Origin: a bacterium
GTDB lineage: Bacteria > Bacillota > Clostridia > Oscillospirales > Acutalibacteraceae
Assembly: GCA_020624805.1 (NCBI GenBank)
Contig: JAHKVW010000116.1
Location: 1 to 34,722 of the forward strand
Reading direction: 5' to 3'
DNA: 34,722 bases
In this document: in pieces, positions 8,047-14,606 of the stretch
How positions within the stretch are numbered: the stretch's first letter is position 1
Layout: each line of letters opens with the position of its first letter
The notes under the pieces: model-generated
Seen by the model: only the letters and a program-made list of their open reading frames with translations
Told to the model about the DNA's origin: nothing
Database searches by the model: none
Translations under genes and position numbers: made by a program

Positions 8047-8979
8047 ATGAAAACATTTAACAACAAACTTATCATTGGTATTGACCATGGATATGGCAAT
8101 ATCAAAACCGCAAACCATTGCTTCAAGACCGGCATTACATCCTATGACACTGAGCCGCTGTTTACAAAGGATATGCTCATCTACAACGGCAAGTATTATC
8201 TGATCGGCGAAGGTCACAAGGAATTCCTGCGGGATAAGGTACAGGATAACGATTATTACTGCCTTACCCTTGTCGCTATTGCTATGGAATTGAGCGATGC
8301 CAATATCTATGAAGCCGACATCATCATCGCCGCAGGACTTCCGTTAGCTTGGACGAGCGGTCAGAAAGAAGCGTTTGCGAAGTATCTGTCGCAGAATGAA
8401 GATGTCGCATTTACTTTTCGGGATGTAGATTACAATATCCATATCTCCGATGTGAAAATCTTCCCACAGGGATATTCCGCAATCCTTCCGTACACGCCCC
8501 GAATGAAGGGGCTGAGCGTGATGGCGGATATCGGCAACGGTACCATGAATATGATGTTTTTGGAGAACGGCAGACCGAAAGCGGAAAGCAAGATGTATAC
8601 CGAGAAGTTTGGCGTATATCAATGCACGCTTGCCGTCCGCGCAGCTTTCTCCAAGCTGACGCAGCGTGAGATCGATGACTTCATCATCGACACGGTGCTC
8701 AGAGAGGGCACGGCTGATATCTCTAAATCAGATCTGCAAATCATCACAGCCACCGCGCAGGAATATGTGGAGGGCATCTTCCGCCGACTGCGTGAGCATG
8801 GGTACGACGCCGAAACGATGCGCCTGTATATCTGCGGAGGCGGCGGTTGCCTGGTCAAGCATTTCTATTCCGGGAGCCTTGAGCGCGTCAGCTTCATCGA
8901 CGACATCTGCGCTGCGGCAAAAGGATATGAAGCACTTGCGGAAATCATGCTGAAAGCGGATGAGAGTCGTGCGAAATGA
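8047..8979 (+). CDS. parM: ParM/StbA-family actin-like plasmid segregation ATPase
   Basis: A 310-residue actin-like protein with AGAAAGGA upstream of the ATG. The nucleotide-binding motifs are in the right order: phosphate-1 loop GIDHGYGNIK at 11-20, phosphate-2 loop ADIGNGT at 160-166, and the adenosine motif ICGGGG at 262-267. In plasmids ParM polymerises into filaments that push apart sister copies bound by ParR at a centromere. The next gene overlaps it and has ParR character, so this is a type II partition module. Its presence implies that the element exists, or once existed, as an extrachromosomal replicating form. Sequence identity to any named ParM was not computed. Confidence 0.9.
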   Translation: MKTFNNKLIIGIDHGYGNIKTANHCFKTGITSYDTEPLFTKDMLIYNGKYYLIGEGHKEFLRDKVQDNDYYCLTLVAIAMELSDANIYEADIIIAAGLPLAWTSGQKEAFAKYLSQNEDVAFTFRDVDYNIHISDVKIFPQGYSAILPYTPRMKGLSVMADIGNGTMNMMFLENGRPKAESKMYTEKFGVYQCTLAVRAAFSKLTQREIDDFIIDTVLREGTADISKSDLQIITATAQEYVEGIFRRLREHGYDAETMRLYICGGGGCLVKHFYSGSLERVSFIDDICAAAKGYEALAEIMLKADESRAK

Positions 8980-9280
8980 GTACAGGATCAATGTACGATT
9001 CCGACCGGATCGTCCAGATGAGAAAAAGGCTGCGGATTATCTCAGCTCTCTCGGCAAATCGAGAAATCAATTCATTGTTGATGCGGTAATCAATCAAATC
9101 CGAAATCAGGATCACGCTCCGCCGTTTTCCCTCAGCGATATCCGAAAGGTCGTCAGAGAAGAATTTCAGGCGACAGCGGTTTCGCCCCATACAATGGAGA
9201 CAGATAAGGCGAAGCCGGACAGCGATATGTCTGAGCTGGATCCGAAAGCGGTTCTGGATTCATTATCGATGTTCGATTGA
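8960..9280 (+). CDS. parR: ParR-like centromere-binding adaptor
   Basis: A 106-residue basic protein overlapping the end of parM by 20 bases. The N-terminal half, YRINVRFRPDRPDEKKAADY followed by LSSLGKSRNQFIVDAVINQI, has the strand-then-two-helix pattern of ribbon-helix-helix ParR proteins. The C-terminal half is acidic and probably disordered, ending in DPKAVLDSLSMFD, a short helix that could contact ParM. The ATG at 8960 has a weak ribosome binding site; GTG at 8969 is an alternative start. Two near-identical dyad sites begin at its stop codon and are candidates for its binding region. The role follows from position after parM and fold pattern, not from a database match. Confidence 0.75.
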   Translation: MRVVRNEYRINVRFRPDRPDEKKAADYLSSLGKSRNQFIVDAVINQIRNQDHAPPFSLSDIRKVVREEFQATAVSPHTMETDKAKPDSDMSELDPKAVLDSLSMFD

Positions 9281-9337
9281 GCCATAATGGCACAGGATTC
9301 TATGAGAGAAAGAACAGATCGTGCCATTTTGGCACAG
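9281..9337. promoter_or_regulatory. Pair of dyad operator-like sites 42 bp apart
   Basis: GCCATAATGGCACAG at 9281 and GCCATTTTGGCACAG at 9323 match in 13 of 15 bases. Each is internally palindromic, and the second extends to GTGCCA-TTT-TGGCAC. Their 42-base separation equals four helical turns, so bound proteins would face the same side. Candidates are ParR, the MobC-like protein or a repressor of the mob genes. Confidence 0.55.
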
Positions 9338-9390
9338 AAGATATCATCTGTAAAAAGATACTCTATACAACAGTATAAGGCAAACAGAAT

Positions 9391-9425
9391 CCGTCCTGTA
9401 TCATCGCAGGGCGGGTTTGTCTTAT
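9391..9425 (+). terminator. Hairpin after the par genes, possible terminator
   Basis: CCGTCCTG pairs with CAGGGCGG over eight base pairs (one G-T pair) with an 8-base loop, followed by GTTTGTCTTAT. The tail is only moderately T-rich, so it may instead be a structural element of the transfer origin. Confidence 0.45.
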
Positions 9426-9530
9426 ACTGTAGCGAGCATAGGCTTTGTTACCACAAAACCGGAACATCTAACGACGAAAGGGGCTCATGCCCCTGTAACC
9501 CCAAAACTACAATGAAAGAAGGAATAATAT
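9426..9530 (+). other. Possible transfer-origin region before the mob genes
   Basis: This noncoding stretch directly precedes the MobC-like and relaxase genes, the usual place for oriT. It contains a 6-bp perfect stem, AGGGGC-TCAT-GCCCCT at 9479-9494. No nick-site consensus could be assigned, so the call rests mainly on position. Confidence 0.3.
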
Positions 9531-9848
9531 ATGATACAAAAGAATACAGACATCCATATCCGCGTCAGCGAGAAAGACAAGAAAGCCCTGCAACGCAATG
9601 CAAAGCGTGCGGGGCTTTCTCTATCCGCCTATCTTTTGATGTCCGGTATGAATCAGCCCATCCATGCGAAGCCGAGCAAGGCGCTTCACGACTGTTACAG
9701 CGTTGTCGTGGATCTACAGCAGACCTTCCGTCAGTCCACCGCGCGCTCTGTTGAACATCGGTTGAATTATCTCCATGACAAGCTGTTGGTTGTCTACCAC
9801 GGACAGGAGGCGGACAGCGGTGGGAACGACCAAGATCTGGGCGATTAA
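9531..9848 (+). CDS. MobC/NikA-like relaxosome accessory protein
   Basis: A 105-residue protein with GAAGGA before its ATG. Residues 6-38, including IHIRVSEKDKKALQRNAKRA and GLSLSAYLL, form a ribbon-helix-helix of the type found in MobC and NikA, which bind the transfer origin and help the relaxase nick it. The C-terminal part is predicted helical. The gene overlaps the following relaxase gene by 29 bases, consistent with coupled expression and joint action at oriT. Confidence 0.85.
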   Translation: MIQKNTDIHIRVSEKDKKALQRNAKRAGLSLSAYLLMSGMNQPIHAKPSKALHDCYSVVVDLQQTFRQSTARSVEHRLNYLHDKLLVVYHGQEADSGGNDQDLGD

Positions 9849-11205
9849 GGATAGCCTGTCGCGCGTGCTGGACTACGCTTCCAATCCGAAAAAGACCGTC
9901 TATACCGATTTGCAAAAGGTACTGCATTATGCTGAGCAGGGTTCCAAAACCGTCAGCGATGAAGAGACCTGTTTTGTGACCGGTGTGAACTGTAACGCTG
10001 AGACAGCCTTTGATGAAATGCTTTCTGTTCAGCGGCGCTTCGGCAAGACCGGCGGTAACGTCGCCTACCATGCCTACCAGAGCTTCAAGACAGGTGAGGT
10101 CAGCCGTGAGGAATGTCATCAGATCGGTGTGGAGTTGGCAAAGAAGATGTGGGGCGACGAGTATCAGGTGCTCGTCGCTACCCACCTCGACACTCAAACT
10201 CTACACAATCACTTCGTCGTAAACGCCGTGAATATGTGGAACGGCAAAAAGTTCAACTGCAACGAGGGCGTGTACTGGCGGTTCCGATCACTGTCCGATG
10301 AACTATGTGCCGAGCACAATCTGACAGTTATCAAGAATCCGATGGGCAAAACGCCGCGCAGCATTTATTTCGCCGAAAAGAACGGCGATCCGACCAAGTT
10401 CAATCTCATGCGGCAGGCGATCGACTACGCTGTTGAACATTCTCTGAGCTTTAAGGAATTCAAAAGCATTCTGTCCAATCAGGGCTATGTCGTGAACCTC
10501 AATGAAAACCGCACCTACTGGACGATCCGCTCCGTTAACAGCAAAAAGAGCGTTCGTATGATCCGGTTGGGTGAGGAATACGGCAATCAAGAGATACAAC
10601 GTCGTATCTATGAAAAGTCTGACCGATCTGCATGGCAGCGCAATCGAGAATACTACGCCGAGCAAAAGGAAAAGCGGTATTTCCAGCCGAGGCGTATTGT
10701 GTTCCGAGGCGACTATAAAAAGACAAAGAAGTATACAGGGATATACGCCCTTTATCTTCACTATTGCTATCTGCTTGGCAAGCTGCCGAGATATCACCAG
10801 CGCAAGCCGCTGTCGCCGGAGATGAGAGAAGCATGGCGTCACTTGGACAGACTGTCCGATCAGGTTCGGCTGATTTCAAAGCGTGAATTACACTCGCTGG
10901 AGGATGTCGGCGGCTTTATACAAGAAACGGATTTTTCCATCAAAGAGGTCACCGAAACACGGCAGAAGATCTACAACAAGCTGCGGCGTTGTGATGACGA
11001 CGACAAGAGGACGGAGTTACTGTCCCGCCGAGATGACTGCACGACGCTGTTGAAACAGCTACGCAAAGAAAAGCGGATTGCCCAAACCATTATTGAGGAC
11101 AATCCCAAGATCAAAGAAAACATCCGTATCGAAACGCAGGCTATCAACAAAACCTACGGGTTGGATACAAAACAAAAATATCATACAAGGAGTTACGAAC
11201 GATGA
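9820..11205 (+). CDS. MobP-type relaxase
   Basis: A 461-residue relaxase. I place the start at GTG 9820, nine bases after AGGAGG, which gives the family-typical beginning (M)GTTKIWAI; the upstream ATG at 9775 lacks such a site. Y19 in SRVLDYAS is the candidate nicking tyrosine, and HLDTQTLHNHF at 122-132 is the metal-binding histidine motif. The C-terminal half is basic with coiled-coil potential and lacks a helicase or primase domain. The enzyme would cleave one strand at oriT and lead transfer. No type IV secretion or coupling-protein genes are present, so the element must borrow a conjugation machine. Its stop overlaps the next start as ATGA. Confidence 0.93.
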   Translation: MGTTKIWAIKDSLSRVLDYASNPKKTVYTDLQKVLHYAEQGSKTVSDEETCFVTGVNCNAETAFDEMLSVQRRFGKTGGNVAYHAYQSFKTGEVSREECHQIGVELAKKMWGDEYQVLVATHLDTQTLHNHFVVNAVNMWNGKKFNCNEGVYWRFRSLSDELCAEHNLTVIKNPMGKTPRSIYFAEKNGDPTKFNLMRQAIDYAVEHSLSFKEFKSILSNQGYVVNLNENRTYWTIRSVNSKKSVRMIRLGEEYGNQEIQRRIYEKSDRSAWQRNREYYAEQKEKRYFQPRRIVFRGDYKKTKKYTGIYALYLHYCYLLGKLPRYHQRKPLSPEMREAWRHLDRLSDQVRLISKRELHSLEDVGGFIQETDFSIKEVTETRQKIYNKLRRCDDDDKRTELLSRRDDCTTLLKQLRKEKRIAQTIIEDNPKIKENIRIETQAINKTYGLDTKQKYHTRSYER

Positions 11206-12041
11206 CAAATATATCAATCAACAAACTACACGAATTCAAAGATCATCCCTACAAGGTGCTCGACAACGACGAGATGAACAGCCTGATCGAGAGTGTTCAG
11301 GAGCATGGCGTTATGTCGCCTCTGATCGTCCGACCTTTAGAGGGAACAACAGACCAATATGAGATCATATCGGGACACCGCCGCTTCCGTGCGGCACAGA
11401 AGGCAGGGCTTAGTGAAGTCCCTGCCTTAATTCGTCCTGTGAGCCGTGACGAGGCGGCAATCATGCTCGTAGACAGTAACCTCCACCGTGAGCATATTCT
11501 GCCCTCGGAAAAAGCCTTTGCCTATAAGATGAAGTATGAAGCGTTACGCCACCAAGGAACTTCGTCCCAACTTGGGACGAAGTTGCGAACAGATGAGTTG
11601 ATCGCGCAGGAGAACGGTGAAAGCCGCAATCAAGTTCAGCGCTACATCCGCTTAACCAACCTCATCCCAGAACTTCTCGACCTGATGGACGAGGGCAAGA
11701 TCGCTTTCTCCGTCGGCGTAGAGCTGTCATATCTCCCGCCTGAGATACAGCAGGATTTGTTCGAGATCATCGACCGTGAGGACTGCACGCCGTCCTATTC
11801 TCAGGCATATCGACTGCACAAAGCCTTCAATGACCATGTCCTGACCCGTGAGGGACTTTGGGCGGTAATGTCCGAGGAAAAGCCGAATCAGCGTGAACGA
11901 ATCGTCCTGCCTCGTAAGGCATTCGATGGCGTTCTTCCGAAAGGATACAGTAAGGAGGATGCCGAGGCATTCATTATGGACGCTATCAAGCACTACAATG
12001 AATATCGTCACCGAAAGTGCGATAGAGGGGTGAGCCGATGA
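11202..12041 (+). CDS. ParB-like nuclease/CTPase-fold DNA-binding protein
   Basis: A 279-residue ParB-family protein coupled to the relaxase by an ATGA overlap. The N-terminal ParB domain contains IISGHRRFRAAQKAGLSEVP (about 55-74) and MLVDSNLHREHILPSEKAFA (about 89-108), followed by a helix-turn-helix region around residues 135-155. No ParA ATPase gene is nearby; instead the element carries ParM and ParR. Such solo ParB proteins on integrative elements may spread on DNA or regulate transcription. Its position between relaxase and recombinase suggests a role in element maintenance or expression control, but this is inferred. Confidence 0.88.
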   Translation: MTNISINKLHEFKDHPYKVLDNDEMNSLIESVQEHGVMSPLIVRPLEGTTDQYEIISGHRRFRAAQKAGLSEVPALIRPVSRDEAAIMLVDSNLHREHILPSEKAFAYKMKYEALRHQGTSSQLGTKLRTDELIAQENGESRNQVQRYIRLTNLIPELLDLMDEGKIAFSVGVELSYLPPEIQQDLFEIIDREDCTPSYSQAYRLHKAFNDHVLTREGLWAVMSEEKPNQRERIVLPRKAFDGVLPKGYSKEDAEAFIMDAIKHYNEYRHRKCDRGVSR

Positions 12042-12220
12042 GTATGGACACAAAGTTTGAATTCTCTGAAAAGACTCTCACTTCATTTGCAAAAGCATTG
12101 GTGCCGGAGATCAGAGCATTTTATCAAAGTGAAGAAGGTCAGCACTACTTTGAACGATGGCTCAAAAGACACCCGGAGTATTCCGATAACCCATCCGCAC
12201 ATTCGACAGAAAGCGCATGA
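12038..12220 (+). CDS. Small helical protein of unknown function
   Basis: A 60-residue protein whose ATG overlaps the ParB stop as ATGA, arguing for real, coupled translation. The segment SFAKALVPEIRAFYQSEEGQ followed by HYFERWLKRHPE resembles small proteins I have seen encoded just before serine recombinases in Firmicutes elements, though I cannot name a family. There is no signal peptide or cysteine motif. The promoter of the recombinase gene lies within its 3' end. Confidence 0.7.
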   Translation: MSMDTKFEFSEKTLTSFAKALVPEIRAFYQSEEGQHYFERWLKRHPEYSDNPSAHSTESA

Positions 12221-12231
12221 CATTTTATAAT
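12203..12231 (+). promoter_or_regulatory. Promoter of the serine recombinase gene
   Basis: TCGACA and a perfect TATAAT are separated by 17 bases. This would start transcription near 12238, giving the recombinase a transcript independent of the mob/parB genes. Confidence 0.7.
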
Positions 12232-12236
12232 AAAAC

Positions 12237-12263
12237 TGCCCCTTCCGAAGTTTGGGAGGGGCA
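12237..12263 (+). other. Hairpin at the 5' end of the recombinase leader
   Basis: TGCCCCTTCC pairs with GGGAGGGGCA (10 bp, one G-T pair) around GAAGTTT. It begins at the predicted transcription start and ends two bases before the GGAGG ribosome binding site of the recombinase. It could stabilise the mRNA, control translation, or attenuate read-through from upstream. Confidence 0.6.
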
Positions 12264-12276
12264 CGGAGGTGAAGCC

Positions 12277-13788
12277 ATGAAAGTAGTAATATATGCCCGC
12301 TTTTCAAGTCACAGCCAAACAGAGCAATCCATTGAAGGTCAGCTCAAGGTCTGCTACGATTACGCGGAGCAAAATCATTATACCGTTGTCGGTGAATATA
12401 TCGACCGAGCACTTAGCGGTACAAACGATAACCGCGTACAGTTCCAGCGGATGATCGCAGACAGCGACAAGCATACATTTGAGGCTGTCCTTGTATATCA
12501 GCTTGACAGATTTGCTCGTAACCGCTACGACAGTGCGATCAATAAAGCGAGGCTGAAAAAGAACGGCGTGCGAGTGCTTTCGGCAAAAGAGAATATCACC
12601 GACGACGCTTCAGGTATCCTCGTCGAAGGTGTTCTTGAAAGCATGGCGGAATACTACTCTGCCGAGTTGTCGCAGAAGGTGCAGAGAGGTATGAATATCA
12701 ATGCTCAAAAGTGTTTGAGCAACGGCAGTAATGCAGGCTTAGGATACCGTGTCGATGCGAACAGGCAATTCTATGTCGACGAGGATGAAGCCGCAGTCGT
12801 TCGGGAGATATTTGAACGATATGCAAAGGGCGAGACCAAAGCTGAGATCATACAGGACTTGAATCGTCGCAAAATCACTACCCCATTAGGTCGAGAATTC
12901 AACCAGAACAGTATTACCCGCCTTTTGAAAAACAGGCGCTATTTAGGAGTTTATATGTATAAGGGAACGGAAACGCCGGGCGGTATGCCGCGTATCATTG
13001 AGGACGATTTATTCTACAAGGTACAGGAGCGATTGGAGAAAAACAGGAAGGTTCCTGCGAGAGCTGTAGGCGACGGAGAATACCTCCTGACCACCAAATT
13101 ATTCTGCGGACACTGTGGAGAGATGATGGTCGGCTATTGCGGCAAAAGCAAAACAGGCAATATGTATCACTATTACATCTGCAAGAATGCCCGCAAGAAA
13201 AAGTGTGACAAAAAGATCATTCGCAAAGAACTGATTGAGGACAGCGTTGTAGCCGAGTGTCTGAAAATGCTGACGGATGAGAATATCCGCTACATTGCAA
13301 AAAAGGTCTCGGAGGAATGTAATAAGGATCCCGATAACCTGACTGTCAAGAGATTGAAAAAGGCTATTCGTGAGACGGAACACGCCATCGAAAATCTTTG
13401 GCGCGGAATCGAAAGCGGGCAGGGTGTAGATATGCTGATGGAGCGTATCAATCAGCGGCAGGCAGAGCTGGATTATCTGAAAGTTCAACTGACTGTTGAA
13501 GAAAGCAAAAAGGTCTATTTAACAGAACCGCAAATCTTAGCTTTCCTAGATTATGTCAGCGAAACTGCTTTTGAGGATGTCAACAAGAAGCGTGCCATTA
13601 TCAATATCTTTGTGAACTGCGTCTATCTGTATGACGATCACTATACGCTGATTCTCAACACCGGCAAGAAACCGGTATCAAAAGAAAACATCCCCTTCGA
13701 GGATATCAAAGCAGCACTAAACGCAGAAAACAAGCCCGTTTCTGACTGTTCGTCCATGTCATCATCTGCGCCACCATTAAAATTATGA
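12277..13788 (+). CDS. Large serine recombinase (integrase/excisionase of the element)
   Basis: 503 residues from the ATG at 12277, eight bases after GGAGG; an ATG 20 codons earlier precedes the leader hairpin and is unlikely. The resolvase domain has YARFSSHSQ with catalytic S10 and the arginine region LVYQLDRFARNRYD. A recombinase domain follows (GLGYRVD ... NRRYLGVYMYKG), then a zinc ribbon with CGHCG and YYICKNARKKKC, then a coiled coil and a C-terminal segment ending APPLKL. Large serine recombinases catalyse site-specific integration and excision between short attachment sites, normally beside one end of the element. The last codons lie in a sequence repeated 606 bases downstream. Confidence 0.94.
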   Translation: MKVVIYARFSSHSQTEQSIEGQLKVCYDYAEQNHYTVVGEYIDRALSGTNDNRVQFQRMIADSDKHTFEAVLVYQLDRFARNRYDSAINKARLKKNGVRVLSAKENITDDASGILVEGVLESMAEYYSAELSQKVQRGMNINAQKCLSNGSNAGLGYRVDANRQFYVDEDEAAVVREIFERYAKGETKAEIIQDLNRRKITTPLGREFNQNSITRLLKNRRYLGVYMYKGTETPGGMPRIIEDDLFYKVQERLEKNRKVPARAVGDGEYLLTTKLFCGHCGEMMVGYCGKSKTGNMYHYYICKNARKKKCDKKIIRKELIEDSVVAECLKMLTDENIRYIAKKVSEECNKDPDNLTVKRLKKAIRETEHAIENLWRGIESGQGVDMLMERINQRQAELDYLKVQLTVEESKKVYLTEPQILAFLDYVSETAFEDVNKKRAIINIFVNCVYLYDDHYTLILNTGKKPVSKENIPFEDIKAALNAENKPVSDCSSMSSSAPPLKL

Positions 13789-13834
13789 CGGAGGTACCGT
13801 AAAGGTGTCTCCGTCATAATCTTTTACGGCAGTG
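13771..13834 (+). repeat. Recombinase-tail repeat, copy A
   Basis: A 64-base sequence starting CCACCATTAAAATTATGA, covering the last codons and stop of the recombinase and the terminator. It matches copy B at 14377 except for one deleted base and four substitutions. Both are in the same orientation, so it may mark an attachment region or a duplicated element end. Confidence 0.8.
13782..13825 (+). terminator. Terminator of the recombinase gene
   Basis: ATTATGACGGAG and CTCCGTCATAAT form a perfect 12-bp stem that includes the TGA stop codon and is followed by CTTTTACGG. Confidence 0.75.
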
Positions 13835-14376
13835 GCACCATCAGGGACTCGAAGGCGAGCGTACCCTCAATATAAGCGTGAGCGCATATTGAGGGGCAAA
13901 ATGATCCGGTGAATCATTTTGAGCGAGAGCGTAGATCAACTTGGGGTCCCCGACACGCCCCGCGTGGTGGGGAGAGGAGGAGCCACGGAGCGAACAAGCC
14001 GTATCACGCCTGATACGGCGACTAAGCGAAGTGCGCGACGACGAGGTGTCGCTCCCAAGGCGAGGTAACCTTCTTCCTCCTAATATAAGCAATCGAGAAT
14101 AAATCCGAACACGCTGTAAATGGCAATATTTCGGTAAAATTCGGCTTATCAATCTTGGCAGGCGCCAGCCTGCCCGCGCTTTCTGCACCGAATTTTTCTC
14201 AAAATCTTGCTCATTTTCAGTCCAAAGGAGTTTTGACGGAGCAGATTTATGTCTGATCGCGGCAAAACCACAGCGAACCCTGACGGGTTCGCGAGGATTT
14301 TAACAAAGAGCAGGCGGAAATTTGCCTGTCAAAACCGGGTTCGGATTTGTTCTCGGTTGCTTAACATACTGATGGC
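13835..14376. other. Hairpin-dense noncoding segment between the two recombinase-tail repeats
   Basis: No convincing protein gene was found in these ~540 bases, but perfect stems are frequent: CCCTCAATAT/ATATTGAGGG (13864-13895), AAAATGAT/ATCATTTT (13898-13920), GCCGTATCA/TGATACGGC (13998-14019), GGCAGGC/GCCTGCC (14157-14174) and GCGAACCC/GGGTTCGC (14273-14292). The density suggests a structured RNA, a replication or transfer origin, or the end of a related element. A minus-strand frame here has an Arg/Ser-rich translation and is probably not a gene. Confidence 0.6.
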
Positions 14377-14386
14377 CCACCATTAA
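14249..14386 (+). CDS. Doubtful 45-residue reading frame
   Basis: An ATG seven bases after CGGAG opens a 45-codon frame (MSDRGKTTANPDGF ...) ending in TAA inside repeat copy B. It is basic and matches nothing I know. It contains the GCGAACCC hairpin, which makes structured noncoding DNA the likelier explanation. Confidence 0.2.
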   Translation: MSDRGKTTANPDGFARILTKSRRKFACQNRVRICSRLLNILMAHH

Positions 14387-14439
14387 AATTATGAGGAGGA
14401 AGCGTAAAGGTGCCTCCGTCATAATCTTTTGCGGCAGTG
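14377..14439 (+). repeat. Recombinase-tail repeat, copy B
   Basis: A 63-base near-copy of 13771-13834. The same frame still reads PPLKL followed by TGA, so this looks like the 3' end of a second, lost recombinase gene with its terminator; the stem has one bulged base. The element's footprint may end near here, since kinase-gene upstream DNA follows. Confidence 0.75.
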
Positions 14440-14537
14440 AGCCATGATTATCTGCACTAATCCCTGTTAAAACGATCCTTCACCGGTCTGCTTCGACAGC
14501 ATCCTCCAAATAAATTCCTTATTATTCCTTTAACACC

Positions 14538-14566
14538 TTGCACAGTTCGTCCGATTGTGATAGCAT
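14538..14566 (+). promoter_or_regulatory. Possible promoter of the kinase gene
   Basis: TTGCAC and TAGCAT are separated by 17 bases, 41 bases before the kinase ATG. The -10 box is only a 4 of 6 match. Confidence 0.4.
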
Positions 14567-14606
14567 TAATTTATCAAAGATCCAATTTCGCAGAATGAGG
14601 GATTCT

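Noticed and set aside
9287-9754. Plus-strand frame of 155 codons between parR and the mob genes
   Set aside because: It crosses the operator-like sites, two hairpins and the MobC-like gene in another frame; its translation has no family resemblance.
3830-13834. Prophage carrying a YonO-like polymerase
   Set aside because: There are no capsid, terminase, tail, lysis or portal genes; the neighbours are partition and mobilization genes.
13841-14188. Minus-strand frame of 115 codons in the hairpin segment
   Set aside because: The translation is an Arg/Ser/Leu-rich run across several perfect hairpins, with no ribosome binding site.
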